Source: Thermodesulfobacteriaceae bacterium
GTDB lineage: Bacteria; Desulfobacterota; Thermodesulfobacteria; Thermodesulfobacteriales; Thermodesulfobacteriaceae
Reading direction: 5' to 3'
DNA length: 60,241 nucleotides
Assembly (NCBI GenBank): GCA_025062245.1
Contig: JANXAD010000006.1
Span: 1-60,241, forward strand
Shown: positions 25,478 to 34,550 of the stretch, one piece after another
Numbering within the stretch: position 1 is the first letter of the stretch
How the letters are laid out: every line of letters begins with the position of its first letter
Position numbers and translations under genes: made by a program
Notes under the pieces: model-generated
What the model was told of the DNA's origin: nothing
Database searches by the model: none
The model's input: the letters and a program-made list of their open reading frames with translations, nothing else

Positions 25478-26578
25478 CTATTTTCCTATTCTTAAATAAA
25501 TTATATCTCCATCCTCTACTATGTAAGATTTTCCCTCTAATCTTACCTCTCCTTTTTCCTTAGCTTGAGAAAGGTTTAAAAAGTTTTTATATCTTTCAAA
25601 GTTTATAACTTCGGCTACCACGAAATATTTTTCAAAATCGGAATGGATTTTTCCAGCAGCTTTTACTACTGGAGTGCCCTTTTTTATTTGCCAAGCCCTT
25701 ACCTCTTCTTCATTGAAGGTAAAAAAGAAAATTAAATCCAAAAGTTTAATAATAGCCCTTATTAACTTTTTAAAGGGACTTTCTTGGAGACAGTAAAGTT
25801 CTTTAAATTCCTCTACTTCTTCAGGAGAAAGAGATAAAAGTTCGTATTCCAATTTAGAACATATCTTTATTACTGGAGCCTCATTTTTAATCCTTTCCTC
25901 AAAAAGCTTTATGTACTTTCTTTCTTCTTTTAAGTTTTCCTCTCCCATATTTAGGACATAAATAAAAGGTTTAGCTGTAAGTAAAAAAAGTTCCTTTTTA
26001 GCGTATTCGTAAGCTAGGGGATCTTCTTTAAGTAAAAGGTAGCTCATTTTTTCACTTTCTAAAAGATTTTTAATTTTTTCCAAGAGTTTAAGTTCCTCTT
26101 TAGCTTGAGAATGACAAGCTTTGGCCAGTTTTAAAACCCTATTTAATCTTTTTTCCACAGTTTCTAAATCCTTTAAAATTAATTCTAATTTGAGAATTTC
26201 TAATTCTTCTAAAGGATCAACTTTAGAAAGAACATTTACTATGTGAGGATCTTCAAAGGCTCTTAAAACAAAAACTATTACATCCACTTCCCTTATGTGA
26301 GCCAAAAATTGATTGCCTAAGCCTTCTCCCTTACTTGCTCCCCTTACTAATCCAGCTATATCTATAAGTTTTAAGTAGGAAGGAACTATCTTGGAAATCT
26401 TTTCTTTTTTAGCAATGACTTCTAATCTTTCATCTGGAATTTCTATAATTCCTAAGTTTGGTTCTATGGTGCAAAAAGGATAATTAGCTACCTCAGCTTG
26501 AAATTTTTTTATTAAAACATTAAATAAAGTTGACTTTCCTACATTAGTTAAACCAACTAGTCCACAAGAAAAACTCAT
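25478..26578 (-). CDS. ychF: Redox/ribosome-associated ATPase YchF (OLA1 family)
   Basis: An Obg-related P-loop protein that prefers ATP and binds ribosomes. The 366 residues begin with CGLVGLTNVGKSTLFNVLIK (P-loop). They continue with ANYPFCTIEPNLGIIEIPDER, LIDIAGLVRGASKGEGLGNQFLAHIREVD (switch regions) and a coiled-coil insert. The C-terminal TGS domain contains TFNEEEVRAWQIKKGTPVVKAAGKIHSDFEKYF, diagnostic for YchF. It reads away from the peroxiredoxin gene. Confidence 0.96.
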   Translation of the reverse strand: MSFSCGLVGLTNVGKSTLFNVLIKKFQAEVANYPFCTIEPNLGIIEIPDERLEVIAKKEKISKIVPSYLKLIDIAGLVRGASKGEGLGNQFLAHIREVDVIVFVLRAFEDPHIVNVLSKVDPLEELEILKLELILKDLETVEKRLNRVLKLAKACHSQAKEELKLLEKIKNLLESEKMSYLLLKEDPLAYEYAKKELFLLTAKPFIYVLNMGEENLKEERKYIKLFEERIKNEAPVIKICSKLEYELLSLSPEEVEEFKELYCLQESPFKKLIRAIIKLLDLIFFFTFNEEEVRAWQIKKGTPVVKAAGKIHSDFEKYFVVAEVINFERYKNFLNLSQAKEKGEVRLEGKSYIVEDGDIIYLRIGK

Positions 26579-26697
26579 ACCAAGTTAGATTATAAAGGAT
26601 ACTTTTTACTTTACAATAATTTTTGGGAACTTTTCGCTCCATCTCTCAAAAATAAATTCAATTTTAAAAATATTTTATTTTAAAGTTTCTTTTAATC

Positions 26698-26725
26698 TTG
26701 AAAAATTATTTAGAGAGGATATACT
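26698..26725 (+). promoter_or_regulatory. Putative promoter of the peroxiredoxin gene
   Basis: TTGAAA at 26698-26703, a 16-bp spacer, then TATACT at 26720-26725. The ribosome site AAGGAGGT lies about 24 bp further, followed by the ATG at 26761. The intergenic region is shared with the divergent ychF gene. Confidence 0.5.
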
Positions 26726-26760
26726 AAAATTAATAAAATTTCTAAATAAGGAGGTAGATT

Positions 26761-27375
26761 ATGTGTTTAAGACCTGGATTAAAAGCTCCTGAGTTTGAAA
26801 TAATAGCTTATTTTCCTGATGGACAGGTTAATATCGTTAAACTTTCAGATTATAAAGGAAAATGGTTAGTTCTATTTTTTTATCCTGCAGACTTTACTTT
26901 TGTTTGACCCACTGAGATGGCAGCAGTAGCTGCTAAAGCTAATGAACTTAAAAGATTAAACGCTGATTTATTGGCCATAAGTATTGATACTGTATTTGTA
27001 CATAAGGTTTGGCAAGAGATAGAACTTAGTAAACTTATACCAGGTGGATTTCCCTTTCCTATGGCTTCAGACCCTGCTGGAAAAATAGGAACTCTTTATG
27101 GAGTATATGATGAAAAAGCTGGTATAAATTTAAGAGGTACCTATCTTATCGATCCTGAAGGAATTGTGAAAATAGTCCAGATTTATGATGCTCCTATAGG
27201 AAGAAATTTTGATGAAATGATAAGAATGATAGAAGCAGCTCAACATGTTAAAGCTACTCAAGGTTCTGAAGCCTGTCCTGCCAATTGGAAACCTGGAAAA
27301 AGTACTTTAAAACCTATGCCTGCACTGGCAGGAAAAGTTCATGAAATTTGGAACCCCTCAGAGCTTGATAATTAA
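26761..27375 (+). CDS. 2-Cys-type peroxiredoxin with in-frame TGA (probable selenocysteine) at the active site
   Basis: An AhpC/Prx1-type peroxidase that reduces peroxides. Start ATG at 26761 follows AAGGAGG. The frame reads [12 protein letters not shown] through [13 protein letters not shown], then TGA at 26905-26907 (codon 49), then [14 protein letters not shown] and on without a break to TAA at 27375, about 204 residues. The family motif is FTFVCPTE, so TGA sits exactly on the peroxidatic Cys. The resolving Cys is present (ACPANW, residue 172). A hairpin 12 bases past the TGA fits a bacterial SECIS. Selenoprotein peroxiredoxins are known in other bacteria. A simple nonsense mutation is the alternative, but the rest of the gene is undamaged. 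Ordinary gene callers would start at 26917. Confidence 0.88.
26905..26934 (+). promoter_or_regulatory. SECIS-like hairpin after the in-frame TGA
   Basis: TGA at 26905-26907 is followed by 12 bases and then GCAGC (26920-26924), loop AGTA, GCTGC (26929-26933), extendable by a G-U pair. A short stem with GU in the apical loop about 11-12 bases from UGA is the layout of bacterial SECIS elements such as that of fdhF. Confidence 0.65.
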
Positions 27376-27456
27376 ATAAAACACGGTTAAAGCTATTTAA
27401 GCTTTGGAAGCTACCTTCTAATCCCCTAATTCAAGGTTTGAGAAATTTTTAAAAGA

Positions 27457-27475
27457 AAAGAGCTAAAAGCTCTTT
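27457..27475 (+). terminator. Possible intrinsic terminator downstream of the peroxiredoxin
   Basis: AAAGAGC, loop TAAAA, GCTCTTT, then TTATT-like sequence. A 7-bp stem with a weak T run. It lies between the peroxiredoxin and HNH genes, both plus strand. Confidence 0.4.
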
Positions 27476-27608
27476 ATTCAGAGGAAAAAAAGATTGAGCT
27501 TTTTTTAAACCGGTATCGCTTAAAAAAGTATAATTAATCTTGGAATTTTAAAATTAGTCTTGCAATTTTAAAATTTTAATTTAACCTTTTCCCAAAGGTG
27601 AGCTTAAA

Positions 27609-28214
27609 GTGGGACAAAATTCTCTTTTACAAGAGAAAGTTCTTATTCTGAATAAGTACTATCAAGCTGTTCAGATAACAACTGTTCAAAAGGCTATATG
27701 TCACTTAGTAAAAGGAACAGCTAAGGTGATAACCCCAGATTGGACTACCCACTCCTTAGAAGAATGGATTAAAATTAGTAAGTTTTATGAAAATGGAGAA
27801 ACTAAATTGATTAGAAGTCCATCTATAGCTATTATTATTCCAGAAGCTATCTATCTTCCCTATTATGAGAGTCTACCCAAAACAGAAGTCATTTTTTCTC
27901 GGCAGAATTTATTCTTAAGAGATAAATATACCTGTCAGTATTGTGGTAAATCACTAAAAAATCCTAAAGATCGAACCATAGATCATATAATACCCAGAAG
28001 TAGAGGAGGAAAAACAGTTTGGACTAATGTGGTTCTATGCTGTAAAAAATGCAACTTAAAAAAGGGAGATAGAACACCTGAAGAAGCAGGTCTTAAACTT
28101 TTAAAAATCCCCAAATCTCCCAAATGGCAAGCTCTTATTTTGGAAGATTTCCCTAAACATAAAAAAGAAAGTTGGAAAGTTTTTCTTAACTTTGCAGGAA
28201 TTCTTAGTGACTAA
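27609..28214 (+). CDS. HNH endonuclease-family protein
   Basis: A 201-residue protein whose C-terminal half is an HNH domain: YTCQYCGKSLKNPKDRTIDH, IIPRSRGGKTVWTNVVLCCKKCN. The Cys pairs CQYC and CKKC bind structural zinc, and the DH...RGG...N motif is the catalytic ββα-metal core. The N-terminal half (LILNKYYQAVQITTVQKAI) is the usual extension of this stand-alone bacterial family, whose biological role is not established. The start is GTG at 27609. It converges with cheW with a 4-bp overlap. Confidence 0.88.
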   Translation: MGQNSLLQEKVLILNKYYQAVQITTVQKAICHLVKGTAKVITPDWTTHSLEEWIKISKFYENGETKLIRSPSIAIIIPEAIYLPYYESLPKTEVIFSRQNLFLRDKYTCQYCGKSLKNPKDRTIDHIIPRSRGGKTVWTNVVLCCKKCNLKKGDRTPEEAGLKLLKIPKSPKWQALILEDFPKHKKESWKVFLNFAGILSD

Positions 28215-28696
28215 TTTTCAAAAATTTTTTCAATTTTTAACAAAATAAGTAATCTATCCGGCAATTGGTAGACCCTATCTATATATTCCTTTTTCAAACC
28301 CTCTACCCTTTCAGGAGGAGGTTCAAGTTTAGAAAGGGGCACCTCTAAAATATCTCCTATTTTTTCTATAACAAAAGAGACAGGAGTTTCTTCCTCAGCT
28401 TTGATAATCAAATTCAACTTAGGTTGAACTTGAGCTTTTAACTCAAGTTTTTTAGTAAGATCTATCACAGTAAGAATTTCTCCTCTTAAATTCATAATTC
28501 CTAAAATATAATTTTCAGCCAAAGGAACAGGAGTAATATCTAAATCTTTATTAATTTCTACCACCTTTTCCGCAGGGATTCCAAAAAGAAAAGGGCCCAA
28601 ATAAAAGGTTACTAAAGTTAAAGTTTCCCTAAAAGCAAAAGTCTTTTTTTCTTCAGGTTTTACTAAAAAACTCTCTTCACTTTTAGCTATTTCCAT
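28211..28696 (-). CDS. cheW: Chemotaxis adaptor CheW
   Basis: CheW couples chemoreceptors to the kinase CheA. The 161 residues contain the CheW fold: TFYLGPFLFGIPAEKVVEIN, TPVPLAENYILGIMNLRGEI (the classic NLRG motif), LTVIDLTKKL and SFVIEKIGDILEVP. An N-terminal tail of about 25 residues is extra. Its start overlaps the DnaJ-like gene by 14 bp. It is the last gene of the 19-kb flagellar/chemotaxis run. Confidence 0.93.
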   Translation of the reverse strand: MEIAKSEESFLVKPEEKKTFAFRETLTLVTFYLGPFLFGIPAEKVVEINKDLDITPVPLAENYILGIMNLRGEILTVIDLTKKLELKAQVQPKLNLIIKAEEETPVSFVIEKIGDILEVPLSKLEPPPERVEGLKKEYIDRVYQLPDRLLILLKIEKIFEN

Positions 28697-29615
28697 TTAT
28701 TCCTCCCCTATGTTTTTCTAATAAATTTTCCACTGCCTTAGCAATCAAAGTTTTGCTTTCTTCTGGTATTTCTAAAGGAACCACGATACGAAAATCTATG
28801 TAAAAATCTCCCCTTTTTCCATGAGACAAAAAAGGACCTCTTCCCTTAAGAATTATAGGAGAGTCTTGAATAAAATATTTAGAATCAATTTTTTCTTCCC
28901 CTTCTAAGGTAACCACAGTTATTTCTTTCTTTAAAATCACTTCCCAGAAAGGAATCTTACATTTGTAAAGTATATAATTCTCCCTTAGCTCAAAAAAAGG
29001 ATGGGGTAAAATAGTTACCTCAAAGTATAAATCGTATAAAGAATCTACCAAGTTCTTATCTAAAAAAAGTATTTTTCCTTCTTTCAAACCTAAGGGTATT
29101 TCAATAAAAATCTCCCTCTCTTCCCTTATTTTTCCTTTCCCTCGGCATAGACTACAAACTTCTGCTATCAAAAATCCCTCTCCCTTACAATAGGGACACT
29201 TTAAAAAGGTTTCTCCTTCCTTTCTTTTATCATAAATTTTAACATATCTATCTCCTTTACAAAAACCGCAGTAATTTTTCTTACCCTCTTTATTTTTTCC
29301 ACTACCCTTACAAGCTTCACAAGTCTTTTCCTCAACAGGAATTTTTATCTTTTTAAACCCTCCTAAAGCTATCTCCTCTACCGTAAATTCTAAAATAGAA
29401 AAAAGATATTTTCCCTTAAAGGAACAGGTATCCTTTACCTCTACCCTTTGAAAACAGGAGTGATTTTTCAAATATTTAGAGACCTTTTCGTACCAGTTCA
29501 TAAATTCTAAAAATTCTTCCTTATTTCCACCTCTATCAGGATGTAGGGATTTTATCCTTTCTCTAAAATAATGCTTTAATTCTTGAAGGGAAGAAAAATT
29601 ATTTAAATCCTTCAT
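28683..29615 (-). CDS. DnaJ-like co-chaperone in the chemotaxis operon
   Basis: A 310-residue divergent DnaJ. The J-domain is short but keeps the HPD tripeptide that stimulates Hsp70 (RIKSLHPDRGGNKEEFLEFM). The Zn-finger region has four cysteine repeats, CEACKGSG, CGFCKGD, CPYCKGEG and CSLCRGKG, and the C-terminal substrate-binding domain follows (ILPHPFFELRENYILYKCKI, ILKGRGPFLSHGKRGDFYID). It lacks the usual Gly/Phe linker and starts only 5 bases after cheA. Location between cheA and cheW suggests a dedicated role in folding or localising chemotaxis proteins, which is inference. Confidence 0.85.
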   Translation of the reverse strand: MKDLNNFSSLQELKHYFRERIKSLHPDRGGNKEEFLEFMNWYEKVSKYLKNHSCFQRVEVKDTCSFKGKYLFSILEFTVEEIALGGFKKIKIPVEEKTCEACKGSGKNKEGKKNYCGFCKGDRYVKIYDKRKEGETFLKCPYCKGEGFLIAEVCSLCRGKGKIREEREIFIEIPLGLKEGKILFLDKNLVDSLYDLYFEVTILPHPFFELRENYILYKCKIPFWEVILKKEITVVTLEGEEKIDSKYFIQDSPIILKGRGPFLSHGKRGDFYIDFRIVVPLEIPEESKTLIAKAVENLLEKHRGGINGNS

Positions 29616-29620
29616 TTTAA

Positions 29621-32305
29621 TTAAACAGCCTTTTTATATTTTCCTCTTGAACTTAGTAAATTTTCTATAATAGCAAGCACCCTTTCACGGGATAATTTAA
29701 CCTCATAGGCATTAGCCCCCGCCTCCATAACTTTCCTTCTTATGTCCTCTCCTGTTAAAGAGGTCAACACTATAATAGGAAGTTCTATAAATTTAGGATT
29801 TTCTCTTAGAACTTTTACTAATTCAATACCGTCCATTTCAGGCATTTCAATATCCGTAATAAGTAAATCAATTTCTAAATCTGAATTAAGTTTTTCTAAG
29901 GCTACTTTACCATTTTCTGCAGTTTCTACTTCATAACCTGCAGAGCGAAGATAATTTGAAACTAAATTTCTAAAGAAGGGAGAATCTTCAGCTAGTAAAA
30001 GCTTATAAACCCTTTTTTCCTCCTCAAGTTTTCTCTTCACTATAAACCATTCAGGATCATACATTTCTATTATTTTATAGATATCAATAAACAAAACGGT
30101 TCGATCGTTAATGATTCTATGCCCTAAAATCCCAGGGATGTTATAAAGTCCCTCTTCCACATCTAAAGTGGTCTCTAAGGTATCCACAATTTGGGTACAC
30201 AAAAAGGCACAAGTTTTTCCTCTTTCAGCAAAAAATAAAGCATGGTATTCCTCTAAAGGCGGATTTCCTTGAATTGGTAAATAATTTTCTAAACGTACTA
30301 TGGGAATCACTTTATTTTGATAAATAATAACTTCCTTTCCTCCCACTATGCTTAAGTCTGAAGCCTTAATTTTATCAAGTCTTGAAACCAATGCTAAGGG
30401 TAAGCTTAAAATCTCTTCTCCTATTTTAAAAAGAATTATAAACTGGGTTTCTTCTGAAGAAGTCTTTTTAGTTACAGTAGTTTCATAGGTTTTTTCAAAC
30501 TCTTCTAACCTAAAACCTGTATAAGTTGAAAGCCCTACCACATCAAGGATAAGGGCCAGTTTGCCATCTCCCATAATAGTTGCACCACTGTAAATAGGAA
30601 TATTTTTAAACCACTTCCCTAAGGGCTTAACCACAATTTCTTCGGAAGCAAAAATCTGATCTACCAATAAGCCAATAAACTTTTCGCCGGTAGTTAAAAT
30701 AACTAAGTTTTTCTCCTCTAACTTTCCATTACCTTGTAAAATACGGGATAATCTTAAAACAGGAATAATCTCTCCTCTTAATCTATAAAATTCAGTATCT
30801 CCTAATTTTAAAATATCTCTTTCAGGATCAATTCTTACTAATTCTCTTAAACTAACCTGAGGAATGGCATAACGGCCTTCTCCTGAGGTTACAATCAAAG
30901 CAGGAATAATAGCTAAGGTTAAAGGAATTTTTATCCTTATGGTAGTTCCCTTACCTAAGATAGTATTTATATCTATAGAACCTCCTAATTTTTCTATATT
31001 AGTTTTAACTACGTCCATTCCCACGCCGCGACCAGAAACTTGAGTAACGTTTTCAGCGGTAGAAAATCCCGGTTTAAAAATAAGGGAAAGAAGTTCCTTT
31101 TCAGAAGCTGTTTGGGCTTCTTCAAAACTCATAAATCCCTTCTCAATAGCCTTTTTTCTAATTTTTTCTATATCAATACCCTTTCCATCGTCTTCTACCT
31201 CAATAACAACCTGACCTCCCTCGTGAAAGGCTCTTAAAACAAGATTCCCTTCAGGGGACTTACCTAAGAGCACTCTCTCCTCCCATGGTTCTATTCCATG
31301 ATCTATAGCGTTTCTAATTAGATGGGTAAGGGGATCTTTAATAGCTTCTATAAGGGATCTATCAAGTTCGGTATCCGTTCCTTCTAAGTGTAAGTTTACT
31401 TTTTTGTTTAAAGCCCGAGAAAGATCTCTTACTATTCTGGGAAACTTATTAAAAACCACCCCTATAGGTTGCATTCTGGTTTTCATAATAGTTTCTTGAA
31501 GTTCAGTAGTAACTAAGGATAGATTTTGAACACTCCTTACTAATTCTGGATCTGCTATTCGGGAAGCAAGCTGAACCACTCTGTTTCTTGCTAAAACCAA
31601 CTCCCCTGCTAAATTCATTAAAGTATCTAAAAGTTTCACATCCACCTTTATGTGGGTTTCAGTTAATATTACCTGAGGAGTAAGAGAAGCCTCTTTAACA
31701 GGTTTTTCCTTTTTAGGTTCCAAAACCTCTTCTTTAAAACTCTCTGGCTCTACCCTTTTAGGTTCTAAAACTTCCTTGGTAAGATCTTCCTTAGGAACTT
31801 CTTCTTTACTAACCTCTTCTTTAGAAACCTCTTCTTTAGAAGCTTCCTTTTTAGGAGCCTCTTCAAAAACCTCAGATATCTCTTCTTTGATAGAAGGTTC
31901 CTTTTTTTCTAAACGCTTTTTTAGTCTTTCATTAAAATTAGAAAGTTCTACTACAAAATCTAAAAGTCTATCTTCTAAAGGTTCGGTCTTATTTTTTTCT
32001 AAGTAATTTACTACATACTTTATGTTATCTACTGCTTTAAGAAGAAGGTCCACAATCTCAGGTTCAGGTTCAATTAGTCTATCTCTAAGTTTAGAAAGGA
32101 TATCCTCTGAAAAATGAGCTATAGCCTCTAAGGTTTTAAAACCAAAAAAGCCAGCTGCACCTTTCAAAGAGTGCATAGTTCTAAAAAGACTCTTTATTAT
32201 TTCTAAATTTTCTTTATCCTTTTCAAGTTCTACAAATTCTTCCTCTAATTTAGAAATTCCTTCCTTAGCTTCTACTAAAAAATCTTGTAAAATGTCTTCT
32301 TCCAT
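29621..32305 (-). CDS. cheA: Chemotaxis histidine kinase CheA with extra CheW domain and receiver
   Basis: An 894-residue hybrid kinase. The order is: Hpt domain with phospho-His45 (TMHSLKGAAGFFGF); a low-complexity Lys/Glu linker around 155-205 with repeats of KEEVS, where a normal P2 domain is not evident; dimerisation domain (LLDTLMNLAGELVLARNR); HATPase with HLIRNAIDHGIE, VEDDGKGID and GRGVGMDVV; a CheW-like domain; a second CheW-like domain (FIILFKIGEEILSLPLALV); and a C-terminal receiver (KLLLAEDSPFFRNLV, LLITDIEMPEMDG). Such fused receivers often act as phosphate sinks or feedback elements. It lies between cheR and the DnaJ-like gene. Confidence 0.93.
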   Translation of the reverse strand: MEEDILQDFLVEAKEGISKLEEEFVELEKDKENLEIIKSLFRTMHSLKGAAGFFGFKTLEAIAHFSEDILSKLRDRLIEPEPEIVDLLLKAVDNIKYVVNYLEKNKTEPLEDRLLDFVVELSNFNERLKKRLEKKEPSIKEEISEVFEEAPKKEASKEEVSKEEVSKEEVPKEDLTKEVLEPKRVEPESFKEEVLEPKKEKPVKEASLTPQVILTETHIKVDVKLLDTLMNLAGELVLARNRVVQLASRIADPELVRSVQNLSLVTTELQETIMKTRMQPIGVVFNKFPRIVRDLSRALNKKVNLHLEGTDTELDRSLIEAIKDPLTHLIRNAIDHGIEPWEERVLLGKSPEGNLVLRAFHEGGQVVIEVEDDGKGIDIEKIRKKAIEKGFMSFEEAQTASEKELLSLIFKPGFSTAENVTQVSGRGVGMDVVKTNIEKLGGSIDINTILGKGTTIRIKIPLTLAIIPALIVTSGEGRYAIPQVSLRELVRIDPERDILKLGDTEFYRLRGEIIPVLRLSRILQGNGKLEEKNLVILTTGEKFIGLLVDQIFASEEIVVKPLGKWFKNIPIYSGATIMGDGKLALILDVVGLSTYTGFRLEEFEKTYETTVTKKTSSEETQFIILFKIGEEILSLPLALVSRLDKIKASDLSIVGGKEVIIYQNKVIPIVRLENYLPIQGNPPLEEYHALFFAERGKTCAFLCTQIVDTLETTLDVEEGLYNIPGILGHRIINDRTVLFIDIYKIIEMYDPEWFIVKRKLEEEKRVYKLLLAEDSPFFRNLVSNYLRSAGYEVETAENGKVALEKLNSDLEIDLLITDIEMPEMDGIELVKVLRENPKFIELPIIVLTSLTGEDIRRKVMEAGANAYEVKLSRERVLAIIENLLSSRGKYKKAV

Positions 32306-32317
32306 GGCTCCTCTCCC

Positions 32318-33136
32318 CTATTCTTTTTTATAAAAAACTGTAGTTTTTCCTATAACCTTTCTTTCTATGTCTGGCAATTCCGAAGGAGCAAGTTCTGTTC
32401 CTCCTAAAATTATGTAACCACCAGGTTTAAGCAACTGACATAAGTTTTGCCAAACTCTTTTTTTAGTTGAATTTGAAAAATAAATTAACACATATCTACA
32501 TAAAATTAGATCAAAATTTTCTCGTACCCTTTTATTAATTTCAAGCAAATTTAAAAAATCAAACTTCACCAATTCTTTTACCCTTTCATCTATTTCCCAA
32601 ACCGACCCTTTTTGTTTAAAATATTTAAGTAAAAAGTGGATAGGTAATCCTCGGTTTACCTCTATTTGATTATAAACTCCCTCTTTAGCCTTTTTTAAAC
32701 TACTGAGGGAAATGTCGGTAGCCCAGATCTTTATCTCATAGTTGCTTAAATATTGATTAAAATATTCCAAAAGAAGTATAGCCACGCTATAGGGTTCCTG
32801 TCCAGTAGAACAAGCTGCAGACCATATAGAAATTTTTTTACCGTTTTTTCTTTTAAAAAGTTCAGGTAAAAGATAATTTTTAAGGGTTTCAAAAGGATGG
32901 GTATCTCTAAAAAAATAGGTTTCATTAATAGTTAAGGCATCTACAATACTATTTAAAAGTTGTGAAGAAAGTTGATTTTTAATCTTTAAGTAAAATTCAT
33001 TTAGATCTCTATATCCGAGAGTTTGGGCTAATTCCAAAAGTCTACTTTCTACCAAATACTCCTTACCAGCTCCGTAGGAAATACCACTTACCTTTTCCAC
33101 TAAAGTAGTAAAAAAATCAAAAATCTCCCTATCCAT
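32318..33136 (-). CDS. cheR: Chemoreceptor glutamate methyltransferase CheR
   Basis: Transfers methyl groups from SAM to receptor glutamates during adaptation. The 272 residues include the N-terminal helical CheR_N part (TLVEKVSGISYGAGKEYLVE), NETYFFRDTHPFETL, the SAM-binding loop KISIWSAACSTGQEPYSVAI, IWATDISLSSLKKAKEGVY, FDLILCRYVLIYFS and a closing GGYIILGGTE motif. All are diagnostic. It overlaps cheB by 8 bp. Confidence 0.96.
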   Translation of the reverse strand: MDREIFDFFTTLVEKVSGISYGAGKEYLVESRLLELAQTLGYRDLNEFYLKIKNQLSSQLLNSIVDALTINETYFFRDTHPFETLKNYLLPELFKRKNGKKISIWSAACSTGQEPYSVAILLLEYFNQYLSNYEIKIWATDISLSSLKKAKEGVYNQIEVNRGLPIHFLLKYFKQKGSVWEIDERVKELVKFDFLNLLEINKRVRENFDLILCRYVLIYFSNSTKKRVWQNLCQLLKPGGYIILGGTELAPSELPDIERKVIGKTTVFYKKE

Positions 33137-34175
33137 TGCTTCTTCCTTTAAAAATTTCTATTAATCTTTGAGGAATTTCTGAAAGATTAAGTACTTCATC
33201 TACCAAACCTGCCTCAATTACCACCTTAGGCATACCAAAAACAACCGAACTTTGAGCATCCTGAGCTAAAATTATTCCACCCTTTTCTTTAATCTTTTGA
33301 GATCCCTCTTTGCCATCATACCCCATTCCGGTTAAAATTAAACCTAAGGCATACCCATTATAAACTTCTGCTAAGGACTCAAAAAGTTCATCTACCGATG
33401 GTCTACAATAGTTTCTTAAAGGCCCCTGATGTAAGAAAATTTTTACCTTGGTGCCTTCCTTTTTAACTTCCATATGATAATCACCTGGAGCTATATAAAC
33501 CACTCCATCTCTCACTAATTCTCCCTGTTCTGCCTCTTTAACCTCTAAGGTGGAAATAGAATTTAACCTTTCTGCTAAATGTTGAGTAAAAATAGGAGGC
33601 ATATGTTGAACAATTAATATGGGAACAGGAAAATCCTTAGGTAGTTTGGGAAAAATTTGCATTAAAGTTTGAGGCCCACCAGTTGAAACTCCAATTCCAC
33701 AAATTTTAAAAGCTCCCTTTTTATTTTCTAAAATAGAACTTTTAGCCTTTAAAATAGGCTTAATCTCTTTTAGAGGGATTACGCTCTTTATTTTAGGAAG
33801 TAGGTCCGATTCTATCTTTTTTATGCTTTCTAAGAAAGAACGAGTAGAAGGTTTAGGAACAAAATCATAGGCTCCTAAGGACAGAGCTTCAATGGTAGCT
33901 TTAGCTCCTTCTTGAGTTAAAGAGGAAAACATGATAACTTTTACCCGAGGCATTCTTTGTCTTAAAATTTTTAGAGCTGAAAGCCCATCCATCACAGGCA
34001 TCTCAACATCCAAAGTTATCACATCAGGTTGAAGCTCTTCAGCCTTTTCTATAGCCTCTTTTCCATCCTTAGCAGTTCCTACAACTTCTATTTCAGAATT
34101 CTTGCTTAAAATATCTGTAATTACCTTTCTAATAAGAGATGAATCATCAACTACTAAAACCCTTATTTTTTTCAT
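33129..34175 (-). CDS. cheB: Chemoreceptor methylesterase/deamidase CheB
   Basis: Removes methyl groups from receptors when phosphorylated. The 348 residues comprise an N-terminal receiver with acidic pair VVDDSS and phospho-Asp56 (ITLDVEMPVMDG), then a linker and the esterase domain. The catalytic triad motifs are GVSTGGPQTL (Ser), VQHMPPIFTQHLAERL (His) and LTGMGYDGKEG (Asp). It overlaps cheY upstream by 4 bp and cheR downstream by 8 bp, so the three are coupled. Confidence 0.97.
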   Translation of the reverse strand: MKKIRVLVVDDSSLIRKVITDILSKNSEIEVVGTAKDGKEAIEKAEELQPDVITLDVEMPVMDGLSALKILRQRMPRVKVIMFSSLTQEGAKATIEALSLGAYDFVPKPSTRSFLESIKKIESDLLPKIKSVIPLKEIKPILKAKSSILENKKGAFKICGIGVSTGGPQTLMQIFPKLPKDFPVPILIVQHMPPIFTQHLAERLNSISTLEVKEAEQGELVRDGVVYIAPGDYHMEVKKEGTKVKIFLHQGPLRNYCRPSVDELFESLAEVYNGYALGLILTGMGYDGKEGSQKIKEKGGIILAQDAQSSVVFGMPKVVIEAGLVDEVLNLSEIPQRLIEIFKGRSNG

Positions 34176-34549
34176 AATTCCAAACCTTCTAAAAGATATT
34201 GAATTTTAACTTTAAGCATTTCTTTATCAAAGGGTTTCATTAAGTATTCATTGGCTCCATTCATAATAGCTTCAAGAATATTTTTTTGCTGATTTTCCGT
34301 GGTAACCATCATAATCTTAACTTCATTCCACTTAGAATTTTCCCTTACCTTTTTTAAAAATTCAAAACCGTTCATAACCGGCATATACCAGTCAAGTAAA
34401 ATCAATTTTATATCTGGATTTTCTTCTAACACCCTTAAGGCTTCTTCTCCATTTTCAGCTTCTAAAACTTTAAAATTCATCTCCTCTAAATATTTTTTTT
34501 CAATTTCCCTTATGGCTTTAGAGTCGTCTACTACTAAAACTTTTATCAT
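34172..34549 (-). CDS. cheY: CheY-like response regulator
   Basis: A stand-alone 125-residue receiver. Conserved sites are VVDDSK at the N-terminus, LILLDWYMPVMNG (phospho-Asp), MMVTTENQ (Thr) and YLMKPF (Lys). Immediately upstream of cheB with a 4-bp overlap, it could be the CheY that signals to the flagellar switch FliM or an adaptation partner. A second cheY-like gene lies at 36914-37297. Confidence 0.93.
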   Translation of the reverse strand: MIKVLVVDDSKAIREIEKKYLEEMNFKVLEAENGEEALRVLEENPDIKLILLDWYMPVMNGFEFLKKVRENSKWNEVKIMMVTTENQQKNILEAIMNGANEYLMKPFDKEMLKVKIQYLLEGLEL

Positions 34550-34550
34550 T

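Noticed and set aside
26905-26907. Peroxiredoxin as a simple pseudogene
   Set aside because: Only one change, exactly at the Sec/Cys exchange position, with intact flanks and a SECIS-like hairpin; kept as an alternative but less likely.
31776-32006. Serine-rich repeated frame on the plus strand (SSLETSSLEAS)
   Set aside because: Complement of the KEEVS repeat linker of CheA.
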